From Flavobacteriales bacterium (GTDB lineage Bacteria > Bacteroidota > Bacteroidia > Flavobacteriales > PHOS-HE28): a stretch of 33,983 nt of DNA. Position numbers and translations under genes: made by a program. Shown here in pieces: positions 1-9,362 of the stretch. Location: the NCBI GenBank assembly GCA_008016945.1, contig SSGN01000171.1:1-33983 (forward strand). The letters run 5' to 3'. The notes beneath the pieces are model-generated. The model saw only the letters and a program-made list of their open reading frames with translations. It ran no database searches and was not told the origin of the DNA. Position 1 is the first letter of the stretch, and each line of letters starts with the position of its first letter.

Positions 1-293
1 GGATACCACAGCATCCGTGCTGCACAGGGTGATCGCCCCATCGGTCCCCGCATCGGGTGGGGTGGTTAGGGCAACGGTCACGGTGGCGCTGGCATCAGGA
101 CAAGGTGCCGTGCCGGGTACGGTGTAGGTGTACACACCCGCGCTCATGGTGGCGGGGTCGAACAGGCCACCTGCGGTGGGGCTGGGTCCGCTCCAGGTGC
201 CGTTGGCATCGGGCGTTCCGCCGAGCTGCGCGAACAGGGATACCACAGCATCCGTGCTGCACAGGGTGATCGCCCCATCGGTCCCCGCATCGG
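1..293. repeat. Tandem coding repeat, 237-bp period
   Basis: Bases 1-56 are repeated exactly at 238-293, an offset of 237 bp or 79 codons. A third, diverged unit lies further right (about 300-530). The unit encodes one extracellular repeat of the minus-strand surface protein. The window begins inside the array, so the number of units is unknown. Confidence 0.85.
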
Positions 294-2691
294 CAAGTGG
301 AGACACGACAACGGTCACTGTTGCGATTTCTGTTGAACCACCACAGGCTGGGGATCCCACCACGGTGTAGGTATAGGATCCCGGAGTATCAGCGCTCGGG
401 TCGAAGTTGCCCGAATGCACGGCGCCTCCCGGCGTTGTCCAGGTGCCACCAGGGTCCGGTGTGCCACCGAGCAACGGGAATAGTGCGAATGGTGCGGCGT
501 TGGCACAGATGGTGATCGATCCATTCGTACCAGGATCCACCCCGTTATCGACGGTGATCGTTACACAATCCGTAGCGGGGCAGGCGGGTTGTGAGGGCTG
601 TATCGCGGTCACACAGTATTCCGTGGTGTTCGTGACCGTCGCACTGGGGTTGGCGATGTTCGGGTTCGATAGACCTCCTGCCGGGCTCCAGGTGTACGTG
701 AATGGTTCAGGAGGGCAGGCCACGACACCGCTCCATGCCAACCCGGTCGCCGGGCCGTTCCCTGAGTTGTAGAGCACTGTTCCTGCGGTGTTCCGCAGCA
801 CGAACCGATTCTCATTGTTCCAAAAGATGGCCGCTTGATAGGAGAGGGATATCGGCTGGCCATGGGATACGGGAAGGGTGATGGTCGTCTGATCGCCGGG
901 TATGATGCCCAAGGTGTACGTCGTCGCAACGCCATTGATCGTCACCGTCACGTTCGAGCCAAGGGTCCATCCATCTTCAAAGGTGTCAATGAGCTGAAGG
1001 GTATAGGTGCAATCACCGGGTTGCCCACCGGAGGTGATCTGGGCGTTCAGCGGAACGGCCGTTCCGCAAGTGACCACATCCGCTCCGGCGTTCACGGTGG
1101 GTAGCGGTACGATGGTCACCGTGAGGGTGGTATCGAACGTGCAGCCGAAATCGTCCTTCGCGGTATAGGTGTAGCTGTACGACCCTGGGGTGGGGGGGGC
1201 TACACAGATGGCATCACAGCCCGCAGCAGTGGAAGTGATGTGCGGCCCGGACCAATAGGTGCTGTCGCATCCATCGCCGTAGATCGGTGTGAACTCGGTG
1301 AGGTCTGGGAAGATGGCCGGGTTCAGGGATACGTCCCAATTGCAGATGAATCCGTTGTCGGATCCCCACAGATCACAAACTTGGAGCCGCCACACCCCGT
1401 TCAATTGTGAGCCCACCAAGCCACTCAGCGGATCCAGGCTTTCGTAGGTGCCGCTGGGCAAGGTGCCTCCAGCGTTGTCCACCCAAGTGCCATTCGTGGC
1501 GGTAGGACTCCAGCAGTAGTTCCAGCACGTACCCTGGGCGTTCGGCGTCAGATCATTGTCCACCGGGATCCCAAGGAAGGTGCCTCCACCTCCCTGCTGA
1601 TGCAGGGTCACCGTTTGCCCGGTGGGGCTGATGATGTTGATCACAAGATCCCCCATGAAGCTGTGCTCCATACCCACACAGATCCCCAGGAGGTCGTTCA
1701 CATTGGTCAGGGTTTGTCCCGGCGCGAATTGGGAGAAGGTGATCTCCGACTCGAAGCACGATCCCACATCATCCGGTAGGAAGACCCCACCTCCAAGGTC
1801 GTTGCCGGGAAGCTCGTTCCAGGTGGTCGCGTTCACCACGCCATCCAAACAAAGGGTTTGTCCAACACAACCCACCAGGTCGCCACCGGTGCCGTTGAAG
1901 TTGGGCTCAGTGCCCACGCGTACCGGCAGGTCGATCCGATTGGCGCTTGCGCAGCCGTTGTTGTCCACCACGTAGAGCTGGGTGATGAACTCACCCGCCT
2001 GGGTGTAGGTGTGCGATACGTTGGCTGCGGCGTTGGACAACACCGTGCCATCACCGAAGTCCCAGGTGCGGGTAGCGATCGCGAAACCCGCAGCGGCGAT
2101 CGACCCGGAGCCATCGAAGTTCACCGATTCCCCGATGCAGATCTTCACTGGGGCGGCCTGGCTCATCGTCGCTACCGCGGTCGGCCGTTGACATGGCGTG
2201 TAACAACTGATGCTCGCCGCGAAGATCCCGGTACCCGTGTTGTTCGACCGGAAGACGATGGTAAGGCAGCCACTGCTGTTCAGCGGCGATGCCTGAACGG
2301 TGATGTTCTGTAAGGTCGTGCCGGTGTACGTGCCCAGGCTGGTGGCCGCTGTACTGTTGCCATCATGGATCGTCATCTGATCCAATGGTGCAGCGCCCGC
2401 AGTGCTCAGGTTGAACGTGATGAAGTTCAGAGAGATCGCGTCATTGGGCGAATCCGGGCAGATCGTGTAGGTGATGTTCTCGTTGTTCCCGTACCCCGTT
2501 GCGCCTTCGCCGCCGCTGTCGAGGAATGCACCGGAACAGGTGTTCGAACTGCCGTTGAACATGGGGAATGCCTGTGCCCACAGGCTTCCTTCGCAGAGAG
2601 CCATGAAAAAGGTCAGCCACAGCAGCTGCTTTAGCAGGCAGGGCCCAGACCTTGGTCGAGTGGTAAGAGGCGCGGAGTAGGGTCTTCCCAT
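1..2691 (-). CDS. Partial giant secreted surface protein: CUB-like, PKD, P-domain, tandem repeats
   Basis: The reading frame is open from ATG at 2691 to base 1 (897 codons) without a stop, so the C-terminus lies outside the window. A signal peptide is visible (hydrophobic core about residues 19-38, ending SLWAQA). It is followed by a CUB-like domain (about 49-165), a PKD domain (about 172-260, WDFGDG), a proprotein-convertase-type P-domain (about 310-460, with GDLVINIISPTGQTVTLHQQ) and, from about residue 720, repeats of about 79 residues of the form DAGTDGAITLCSTDA...GGTPDANGTWSGP...GVYTYTV. The domain order matches the gene at 5539-9204, so the two are paralogues. By analogy the missing end should hold a T9SS sorting domain. 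The role is probably adhesion or a surface structure; no catalytic domain is seen. ATG at 2604 is possible but would cut into the signal peptide. Confidence 0.85.
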   Translation of the reverse strand, partial: MGRPYSAPLTTRPRSGPCLLKQLLWLTFFMALCEGSLWAQAFPMFNGSSNTCSGAFLDSGGEGATGYGNNENITYTICPDSPNDAISLNFITFNLSTAGAAPLDQMTIHDGNSTAATSLGTYTGTTLQNITVQASPLNSSGCLTIVFRSNNTGTGIFAASISCYTPCQRPTAVATMSQAAPVKICIGESVNFDGSGSIAAAGFAIATRTWDFGDGTVLSNAAANVSHTYTQAGEFITQLYVVDNNGCASANRIDLPVRVGTEPNFNGTGGDLVGCVGQTLCLDGVVNATTWNELPGNDLGGGVFLPDDVGSCFESEITFSQFAPGQTLTNVNDLLGICVGMEHSFMGDLVINIISPTGQTVTLHQQGGGGTFLGIPVDNDLTPNAQGTCWNYCWSPTATNGTWVDNAGGTLPSGTYESLDPLSGLVGSQLNGVWRLQVCDLWGSDNGFICNWDVSLNPAIFPDLTEFTPIYGDGCDSTYWSGPHITSTAAGCDAICVAPPTPGSYSYTYTAKDDFGCTFDTTLTVTIVPLPTVNAGADVVTCGTAVPLNAQITSGGQPGDCTYTLQLIDTFEDGWTLGSNVTVTINGVATTYTLGIIPGDQTTITLPVSHGQPISLSYQAAIFWNNENRFVLRNTAGTVLYNSGNGPATGLAWSGVVACPPEPFTYTWSPAGGLSNPNIANPSATVTNTTEYCVTAIQPSQPACPATDCVTITVDNGVDPGTNGSITICANAAPFALFPLLGGTPDPGGTWTTPGGAVHSGNFDPSADTPGSYTYTVVGSPACGGSTEIATVTVVVSPLADAGTDGAITLCSTDAVVSLFAQLGGTPDANGTWSGPSPTAGGLFDPATMSAGVYTYTVPGTAPCPDASATVTVALTTPPDAGTDGAITLCSTDAVVS

Positions 2692-2726
2692 GCAGGCACT
2701 GGTGTTTCCCGATCGCTTGGCGAGTT

Positions 2727-2758
2727 GAAATATAGTCGCGTGCGAAATACCCTTCCAA
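2727..2758 (-). promoter_or_regulatory. Possible promoter of the partial surface-protein gene
   Basis: On the minus strand TATATTTC (2734-2727) resembles the Bacteroidota -7 element TAnnTTTG. A TTGG at 2758-2755 lies about 20 nt upstream, in place for the -33 element. The start codon is about 35 nt further on. The last base of the -7 box deviates from consensus. Confidence 0.4.
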
Positions 2759-2777
2759 TATTGGAAAGGATATTGGA
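2751..2777. promoter_or_regulatory. Palindrome with extra half-site, possible operator
   Basis: TTCCAATATTGGAA (2753-2766) is a perfect 14-base palindrome. ATATTGGA occurs inside it (2758-2765) and again at 2770-2777, giving a third half-site 12 bp, about one helical turn, away. It overlaps the putative -33 region of the surface-protein gene, which fits a protein-binding site. It lacks a T-run and is AT-rich in the stem, so it is unlikely to be a terminator. Confidence 0.4.
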
Positions 2778-2836
2778 CGAATCACCTTCAGGAATTGACC
2801 AATGACCACAGCGGAGCCATGGAAGAATGGCCCGGC

Positions 2837-5542
2837 CTACTGAAGTAGTGTCACGTGCCCGTACACGATCCGCTTCGAGGTGGTCTGGATCGACCGCGCC
2901 TTCAACCGCCAATTGTACACGCCGGTCATCGCTCGCCGACCACCCGGCAGTTTGCCATCCCAGCCGACCGCAGGCGAAGTGCTGCTGAAGACCAGCTTCC
3001 CCCAGCGATCGAAGATGTGCAGCTCGAACTCCTCATCGGAGAGGTCGTTGCCTGTTACGTGGAACACCTCGTTCAAGCCATCGCTGTTCGGGGTGAAGGC
3101 ATTGGGCACATGGATCAGGAACGCATCATCAACAGGGATCCAGCGCTGGAGCGTATCCGCACAGCCCAATTCATTCCAAACCACCAGCTGCACCGGATAC
3201 AAGCCGCCTTCCTTGTCTGGAAATACGATCACCGTATCCGGACCGGAACAGGTACCGTATGCGAAGAAGTCCCACGCATAGCCCACCTCGTTGGGTTCTG
3301 CGGTCTCCATGAAACGGCCCTCTGGCTCGAAGATGGTCAATGGTTCCGGACGGTAGGTGAAGTCGGCCTTGGGTACCGGTATCACCTCAACCGCATCAAG
3401 CAAGGTGGTGTCGGTCACGCATCCGTTCGGCCAGGTAACCTTGGTGCGAACATCGAACTGGCCGGATCGGTCGTACAGATGGCTGATCATTGGCCCGCCT
3501 TGTGCTACGATGCCATCGCCGAAGTTCCATTGCACCTGCGCTCCGCCCGTGGTGTCGCGTAGTTGGAAGGCCACCTCCAGTGGTCGGCATCCCAGTATGG
3601 TGTCCAGAGAGATCTCGATCCCGGGCGTGTACAGTACCGTGACCGCAGAACAGGTCTGGATGGCCGGTGTTTCGCATCCATCCCTCACGGTCACACAGAT
3701 CTCTTCGGCCACCGCCAAGGAATCGGTGGTCTGGTGCGTGTTGCCTGCGCCGTTGCTCCAGACATAGGTATAGGTGCCGTCGCCACCGCTGGCCGCACCG
3801 ACGTCCAAGGTGAAGGCCACACCGTTGCATACTGCGATGTCTTGGAGCGCTTCGATCCTCAACGAATCCCTGACCGCAATGGTGAAGGTCACCGGCGCTA
3901 CGGCACAACCATGGGCATCGGTCGCGGTCAGGGTGTAGGTACGGTCGTTCACGGGGGTGATACTGTGCGGACCCGGCCCAACGAGACCAGCACCCCAGCT
4001 GAAGCTATATGGTGTGGTGCCACCGGTAGCTCCGCTGGACAGGATGGCCGTACCATCCACACAGATGGTGGTGTCCATCGGCAACTGCGTGAGCAGGAAG
4101 GGGGCGGGCTCGGTAAGTACGAATGCCAAGGTCTCCGCACAGGCTGCACCGGCGGCGCTCTCTTGCACGATCACCGTGTAATCGCCGGGGCCCGCGATGA
4201 ACAGGTCCGTGCTGGCGTTGAGGGTTTGTCGCAGAATGGACCCGGCCTGGTCGCGCCAGGTGTAGTTCCAGCCCGTTCCGATGCCGGTGGTGGTCACCGT
4301 GGCCTGGCCATCCGCATTACCGGCACAGGTCACGTTCGTGGTCTGTATCGCGTTCGTGAAGTTGGTGAGGATCGTGACCTCCGCTGTGGCACTGGCCGTA
4401 CACCCCAGGGCGTCGGTCACACCGATCGTGTAGGTCCCGGCGCCAAGCCCTGTGTAGGTGCCGTTGTTGATCTGTGAGCTGGCCCCGTTCAAGTCATAGA
4501 TCAAGGGAGCCTGCCCTCCTGTGACCGTTCCGGTAACGGAGCCGGTGTTCGCTTGCGCACATCCGGTGGGGGTGGCCTGTGCGGTGATCACCATCTCTTC
4601 GGGCATGGTGAACGTGAAGCTTGAGTTCGCTACGTTGTAGTTGTTGCAGAGGTCCTCCACCTGCCCCACCAGGATCACTTCAAAGGGGCCTTCCCCCACC
4701 ATGCCTGGTGTTACGGTCAGGGTGAATTCATCGGTCTGTTCACCACCCGCTGCACACACGGCGCTTGTAAGCCCGGTCGGTGTGTACGGGCCACCGGGAC
4801 CGGTGATCAAGAAGTCCGCGGCTTGCGCACTGGAGCAGAGGATGTACTCACTGAACGAGATGGTGATCGTTGTCCGCGAACAACTCGTGCCTACGGCATC
4901 GATCGATGGGGGAGTGCCGTCGAAGATGCTTGCCGTGGTCCCCGGTACTTGCATGTTCAACGTATAACCGAATGGGGACTGCGACCAGTTGCTCACGTAC
5001 AAGGCGTAGGTCTGGCCGGCGAGCACCTGCATGCATGGCTCGTTCTGGGAGCCTGAGGATCCGTTCGCTCCGGTGACCCCGGACATCCCCGAGAAATTGC
5101 AGCTCACCTCCAATGACGCATTGGTGTAGATGTCCGCACAATCCGCGTTCGTGAGGTTGAACACGGCCCAGTCGTAGTCGTTCTGTAGATTATTCGGGAT
5201 GATCGAAAAGCAGAACTGACCGCTGTTCTGTACAGAGAACGTGTACCACTGTCCATTCACCTCTCCTCCGCCAAGACAGGAGATGTTCGAATTGATCTCG
5301 TCGGTGAGGTCGCCTTCGCCAGGTGGGCTGTTCGCTTCGTTATACACGCCCAGACAGACCGGTATGGCATTGAAGCAATCACCGGTGTTCTGGGCCGACA
5401 AGGGTGCGCCGATCAGGGCGACCAGACCGAACAACGCCAAGCGCCGAATGCGCACACGCGGGGGGCATGTGCTTGGCCCAGCGGCCAAGGGCCGGTAGAT
5501 GGACCCACAGCGCACAGAAGGTGGGTGTGCTCCAGCGGTCAT
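2837..5542 (-). CDS. Large secreted protein with SprB-like repeats, PKD and CHU_C (T9SS type B) tail
   Basis: This 901-residue protein starts at ATG 5542, which overlaps the upstream stop codon as ATGA, so translation is probably coupled to the 1221-residue gene. The N-terminus is long for a signal peptide; a GTG at 5455 (residue 30) would give a compact one, RRLALFGLVALIGAPLSAQ. A Cys-rich N-terminal ligand-type domain follows (CFNAIPVC... to about residue 200), then SprB-like repeats (about 317-477), Ig-like segments, a PKD domain (about 645-715, WNFGDG) and a C-terminal gliding-motility-associated domain (about 807-901: PNAFTPNSDGLNEVF, FDRWGKLVFSS, GVYNWRL, GHVTLLQ). That tail is the T9SS type B export signal in known families. 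It is therefore an extracellular or surface-bound protein, probably adhesin-like. The stop is TAG at 2837-2839. Confidence 0.88.
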   Translation of the reverse strand: MTAGAHPPSVRCGSIYRPLAAGPSTCPPRVRIRRLALFGLVALIGAPLSAQNTGDCFNAIPVCLGVYNEANSPPGEGDLTDEINSNISCLGGGEVNGQWYTFSVQNSGQFCFSIIPNNLQNDYDWAVFNLTNADCADIYTNASLEVSCNFSGMSGVTGANGSSGSQNEPCMQVLAGQTYALYVSNWSQSPFGYTLNMQVPGTTASIFDGTPPSIDAVGTSCSRTTITISFSEYILCSSAQAADFLITGPGGPYTPTGLTSAVCAAGGEQTDEFTLTVTPGMVGEGPFEVILVGQVEDLCNNYNVANSSFTFTMPEEMVITAQATPTGCAQANTGSVTGTVTGGQAPLIYDLNGASSQINNGTYTGLGAGTYTIGVTDALGCTASATAEVTILTNFTNAIQTTNVTCAGNADGQATVTTTGIGTGWNYTWRDQAGSILRQTLNASTDLFIAGPGDYTVIVQESAAGAACAETLAFVLTEPAPFLLTQLPMDTTICVDGTAILSSGATGGTTPYSFSWGAGLVGPGPHSITPVNDRTYTLTATDAHGCAVAPVTFTIAVRDSLRIEALQDIAVCNGVAFTLDVGAASGGDGTYTYVWSNGAGNTHQTTDSLAVAEEICVTVRDGCETPAIQTCSAVTVLYTPGIEISLDTILGCRPLEVAFQLRDTTGGAQVQWNFGDGIVAQGGPMISHLYDRSGQFDVRTKVTWPNGCVTDTTLLDAVEVIPVPKADFTYRPEPLTIFEPEGRFMETAEPNEVGYAWDFFAYGTCSGPDTVIVFPDKEGGLYPVQLVVWNELGCADTLQRWIPVDDAFLIHVPNAFTPNSDGLNEVFHVTGNDLSDEEFELHIFDRWGKLVFSSTSPAVGWDGKLPGGRRAMTGVYNWRLKARSIQTTSKRIVYGHVTLLQ

Positions 5543-8500
5543 TTCAACAACGTCACGTGGCCGAGGATCTCGCGCCGGACCTCGGTGTTCTGTATGCCGA
5601 ACAAGAGCCGGTACGCGTACACATCGCTCTTCAAAACCTCTCCGCTGTTCTGCTTCCGACCCTCCCAGGGTTCGTACGGGTCCGTGGTACTGAACACCAC
5701 TTGCCCCCATCGGTCGAACACCAGCAACTCGTAGTTCGAGCGAACAGGGATGTTCGCCGTAGGCCACCACACGTCGTTCTCATCATCCCCATCCGGGGTG
5801 AATGCGTTCGGGATGTAGGTGAAGAGCACATCCTCCACAACGATGATATTGCATACGGTGTCGGCACATCCGTTGTGGTTGTACGCCACCAGGCACACTT
5901 CATACGTGTCGGGTTCCTTGTTGCTGAAGGTGTATGCCGTGTTCAGGTCCGTGGTGGAGTGCAGGTCCGCGATGTTCCAGTAGTAGTGGTCCGATCCGGA
6001 GGAGGTGTTCCCGAAGTTCACCAGCGGGGCGTCCACGTTTGCCGGGTTCGGCGCCCATTCGAAGGAGGCCACCACCGGTGGAGGCCCCGTCACCTCGATC
6101 TGCCCGGTGCCGATGCAACCGATGGCATCCTTGATCCGCACCTGCCAGATCCCTTCGCACGAGCCTGGCCGTGTGGCATCCGTCGTCCAGCTGGCACCAT
6201 CGTCATAACTGTATTCCACAGCCTCTCCATCATGGATCAAGACCGTGCCGTCGCATGCGCCGGAACAGGTCGCCGGTAACATCGAAAGCGAATCGATCTC
6301 CAACAGGATGGGTTCGGTGATCACCACGTCCGTGGTCCCTTCGCAACCATTGTCATCGCTCACTTCCAAGGTGTACGGGCCGGCGCACAGATCGCTCGCG
6401 ATGTTGGCACCCACCCCGGTGGTGCCGTTGGACCAGGTGTAGTTAAGCCCGGCCGCGGCGTTGCCTCCGGTAATGGCCATGTCCACCGAGCCGTCGCAGT
6501 AACCGAAGCACAAGGCATTGGTGATCGTGGGGGTGAACACGTATGCATCGGTGAAGGTGATCGCCACACTGTCGATCAGGTCGCAGAAGGCACCGTCATT
6601 CTCTACCCAATAGAACATGTGTGTGCCCCCCATGCCAGGTTGAACGCTAACGCTGGTCTCGGGCGAGAAGGCATCCGCGAATACCGCCCCAGCAGGGCCT
6701 ACCCAGTTGCCAACACCGGTGTTGCCGCGGATGGCATGGAGGTTGATCGTCAGGCCGCAGGAGAAGGCATCCGGTCCGGCATCGATGATCCCACAACAGT
6801 TCGGGTCGTCGGTCGGCAACACGGCAATCTCCAAGGTGCTGGTGGCCACGCATCCGGCCATGCTGGTGAGGATGTAGGTGTACACGCCCGGTGCATCCAA
6901 GGCACTGTTGAACGCATCGGGAACCCCATCGCCGTTCGCGTTGATCCATACCCCGCCAGCATCCGGAGTGCCTCCTAAGGAGTCCACCATTTGGATGATG
7001 CCATCGCTTTCGCAAAGCACGATGGACCTCGAAAGCCCCGCGTTGATCGAGGGGTCCGGGCTGACGAGCACGCTATCCGTTACCGCGCATTCGGGGTGAC
7101 CATCCGGATACGTGGTCAAGTAGTACATGGTGGGTTCGGTCACCATCACCGTGGTGTTGGCCACGTTGGGGTCGGCAAGGCCGGTCGCGGGCGACCATAC
7201 GAAGGTGGCCAGGTAGGTGCCGTTCACGCATTGTGCGGTTTGCGAATACGAAACACCCGATGGGGGGTTGGCTCCCGACTGGAACAGGATCCCGCCGGCA
7301 TCGTCCACGAGCGTGTACGAGTTCTCCGAGTTCCATGAAGTGCCCGCGTGGTAGTTCAATGTCACCGTGGTGCCGGTGACCACCGTGAGCGGTATGGCCA
7401 GTGATCCGTTGCAACAGAGCAGTGTATGGTTGGTGGTCACACCGTTCACCGTCACATCGATGTTGGCCCCCGCGTTCCAAGCGTCGGAGAAGCTGTCGAG
7501 CAGGGTGAGGGTGTAGGTGCAGGTGGCCTGCGGCTCGGTACCGTCCACGGTGGGGGCCATGGGCATGGGGTCGGCACAGAGCACCAGGTCCGGTCCGGCA
7601 TCCAGCACGGGTTGGGGGGGCACCGTAATGGTGACCGTGGTGTCGTAGGTGCAGCCGAAATCATCGGTCACCGCGAAGGCATAGGTGTAGTCACCAGGCC
7701 CCGTGGGTGTGGCTGTGGCGTGCAGCGGCACCAAGGGGTCCAGTACGATCCCGGGGCCCGTCCATGCCGCACTGTCCGAGGAACTGGTCCCGATGGAAGG
7801 CGTGAATTGGGTGGCGTCGGGGATGATGGCCGGGTCGAAGGTGATCGACCATGAACAGATGAAGCCATTGTCCGCCCCCCACATATCGGTGCTTTGGTAG
7901 GTCCACTCACCATTCAATGGGCACCCCAGCAGGTTGGTGAAGGGTTGCACCGGTTGATACGTGCCCGGGTTAAGCGACTGGTTCGGCGGCGTCCCACCCA
8001 AGGTGGTGTTCTGGGTACCGGTGTTGGAGTTGGCCACCCAGGTGCCGTTGGTGGCCGTGGGGCTCCAGCAGTATTGCCAGCACTCTCCCTGGATCGGATC
8101 CAAGTTGCTGTCGGTGTCGTTCGGGCCTCCCAGGTAGGTGCCACCGCCACCTTGCTGGTGAAGCACCATGGTCTGCCCATTGGGGCAGATCACCTGAAGC
8201 ACCAGGTCGCCCATGTAGGTGTGCTCCATGTTCACGCAGATAGACGGGATGTTACTCACCGAGAGTACGGTCTGTCCGGGGTCGAACTGCGTGAAGTTCA
8301 ATTCCGAGGTGAATGGCTGCCCTACATCGTCCGGCAGGAACACACCATCGCCGAAGTTCGCCTCTGGTAATGCGGTCCAGGTCACCGGTGTCACCACCGC
8401 CAGAAGGTCAACGGTGGCTCCAAGGCAGGTCTCATGGCTTTCCACCGTGCCGGTGAAAAGAGGTGTGGTGCTCACCAGCACCTGCAGGTCCACCACGTTG

Positions 8501-9204
8501 GAATTCACGCAGCCGTTATCATCCTCGACCTGGAGTTGAACCACATATTCCCCGGGCTCGGCGAAGGCATGGGAGGCCGTTGCACCGGTGGCGGTGGTCC
8601 CGTCCCGGAAGTCCCAGGTGTAGGATACGATGTTGAACGCCGTGGTGGCGGCATAGGATCCGCTTCCGTCGAACTGGATCACCTCGTTCTGGCAGATCCG
8701 AGCAGGTATGGTGGGTTCGCTCATGGAGGCCACCGCGGTAGGGCGTTGGCAGGGTGTGAAACAGGTGATGGACGCCGCGAAATCGCCAACACCCACGCCG
8801 TTGGAGGTGAACTGCACCGTTAAACATCCGGTGGCGTTGAAGGTGGTCGCCGAGATGATCAACCCTTGTAAGGCTGTTCCGGTGTATGACCCTAAGAAGG
8901 GTGCACTGGTGCTGTTACCATCCCAGACCGAGATCTGGTCGTGGGTGTTGTTCGGTCCGGCGGTGCTCAAGTTCACCACCAGCCATTGGAGCGAGATCCC
9001 ATCACCCGCCACATCCGGGCAGATCACCACGGTGTGGTTCTCGTTGTCACCATACGAGGCCGAAGGTCCACCGGAATCTTCCAAGACCCCCGTACAGGTG
9101 TTCACCGTACCCGCAGTGATGCTGAACTGCTGACCCATGGCCGGTCGCATGAGCAGCAGAGAAAGCAGGATGATGATCGGACGAATGGGTAGGAGTCTCC
9201 TCAT
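5539..9204 (-). CDS. Giant secreted protein: CUB-like, PKD, P-domain, SprB-like repeats, CHU_C tail
   Basis: The start is placed at ATG 9204 (1221 residues) because MRRLLPIRPIIILLSLLL begins a clear signal peptide; the frame is open further upstream but that stretch contains the preceding terminator. Domains in order: CUB-like (about 33-150), PKD (about 155-245), P-domain (about 298-458, GDLVLQVICPNGQTMVLHQQ), Ig/repeat region, SprB-like repeats (about 886-1035), a second PKD-like unit (about 1040-1125) and a CHU_C T9SS type B domain (about 1127-1221: IPNAFTPDGDDENDVW, FDRWGQVVFSTTD, ILGHVTLLK). P-domains usually accompany subtilisin-like proteases, but no protease is present. It is a paralogue of the partial gene at the left edge and the first gene of a two-gene unit with 2837-5542. 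Confidence 0.9.
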   Translation of the reverse strand: MRRLLPIRPIIILLSLLLMRPAMGQQFSITAGTVNTCTGVLEDSGGPSASYGDNENHTVVICPDVAGDGISLQWLVVNLSTAGPNNTHDQISVWDGNSTSAPFLGSYTGTALQGLIISATTFNATGCLTVQFTSNGVGVGDFAASITCFTPCQRPTAVASMSEPTIPARICQNEVIQFDGSGSYAATTAFNIVSYTWDFRDGTTATGATASHAFAEPGEYVVQLQVEDDNGCVNSNVVDLQVLVSTTPLFTGTVESHETCLGATVDLLAVVTPVTWTALPEANFGDGVFLPDDVGQPFTSELNFTQFDPGQTVLSVSNIPSICVNMEHTYMGDLVLQVICPNGQTMVLHQQGGGGTYLGGPNDTDSNLDPIQGECWQYCWSPTATNGTWVANSNTGTQNTTLGGTPPNQSLNPGTYQPVQPFTNLLGCPLNGEWTYQSTDMWGADNGFICSWSITFDPAIIPDATQFTPSIGTSSSDSAAWTGPGIVLDPLVPLHATATPTGPGDYTYAFAVTDDFGCTYDTTVTITVPPQPVLDAGPDLVLCADPMPMAPTVDGTEPQATCTYTLTLLDSFSDAWNAGANIDVTVNGVTTNHTLLCCNGSLAIPLTVVTGTTVTLNYHAGTSWNSENSYTLVDDAGGILFQSGANPPSGVSYSQTAQCVNGTYLATFVWSPATGLADPNVANTTVMVTEPTMYYLTTYPDGHPECAVTDSVLVSPDPSINAGLSRSIVLCESDGIIQMVDSLGGTPDAGGVWINANGDGVPDAFNSALDAPGVYTYILTSMAGCVATSTLEIAVLPTDDPNCCGIIDAGPDAFSCGLTINLHAIRGNTGVGNWVGPAGAVFADAFSPETSVSVQPGMGGTHMFYWVENDGAFCDLIDSVAITFTDAYVFTPTITNALCFGYCDGSVDMAITGGNAAAGLNYTWSNGTTGVGANIASDLCAGPYTLEVSDDNGCEGTTDVVITEPILLEIDSLSMLPATCSGACDGTVLIHDGEAVEYSYDDGASWTTDATRPGSCEGIWQVRIKDAIGCIGTGQIEVTGPPPVVASFEWAPNPANVDAPLVNFGNTSSGSDHYYWNIADLHSTTDLNTAYTFSNKEPDTYEVCLVAYNHNGCADTVCNIIVVEDVLFTYIPNAFTPDGDDENDVWWPTANIPVRSNYELLVFDRWGQVVFSTTDPYEPWEGRKQNSGEVLKSDVYAYRLLFGIQNTEVRREILGHVTLLK

Positions 9205-9303
9205 TGCTGTGCTTGGTGATGAAGGGTCGGTGCTAGGCCAACCAAGTACGCCATGTCGCAAAGGAGTGACCCTTTGCATTCCGTTGTCGTTGCCTGACCC
9301 TCC

Positions 9304-9337
9304 AAAATTAACCGCCCCGGTGGTCGGCCGGGGCGGT
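9304..9337 (-). terminator. Rho-independent terminator after the PKD membrane protein gene
   Basis: ACCGCCCCGG (9311-9320) and CCGGGGCGGT (9328-9337) form a perfect 10-bp stem with a 7-base loop. On the minus strand it is followed by TTAATTTT (9311-9304). A second small hairpin (GGCTTCG/CGAAGCC, 9340-9346 and 9351-9357) lies between it and the stop codon at 9363. Confidence 0.75.
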
Positions 9338-9362
9338 AGGGCTTCGCGCACGAAGCCTAATT

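Noticed and set aside
1..530. Repeat array at the left edge as a CRISPR
   Set aside because: The period is 237 bp, in frame and coding for extracellular repeats. There are no short repeats with unique spacers and no cas genes.
1192..1199. G8/C8 runs in coding regions (1192-1199, 18751-18758, 20254-20261, 23682-23689) as phase-variation tracts
   Set aside because: At roughly 30% G and 30% C, about four such runs are expected by chance in 34 kb. Three lie in housekeeping genes where switching off would be harmful. Only the one in the surface-protein gene could matter, and there is no sign of a frame change.
5404..6279. Plus-strand open frame of 291 codons within the surface-protein genes
   Set aside because: It is antisense to the overlapping T9SS cargo genes, has an Arg/Val-rich translation with no recognisable domain and is explained by base composition.
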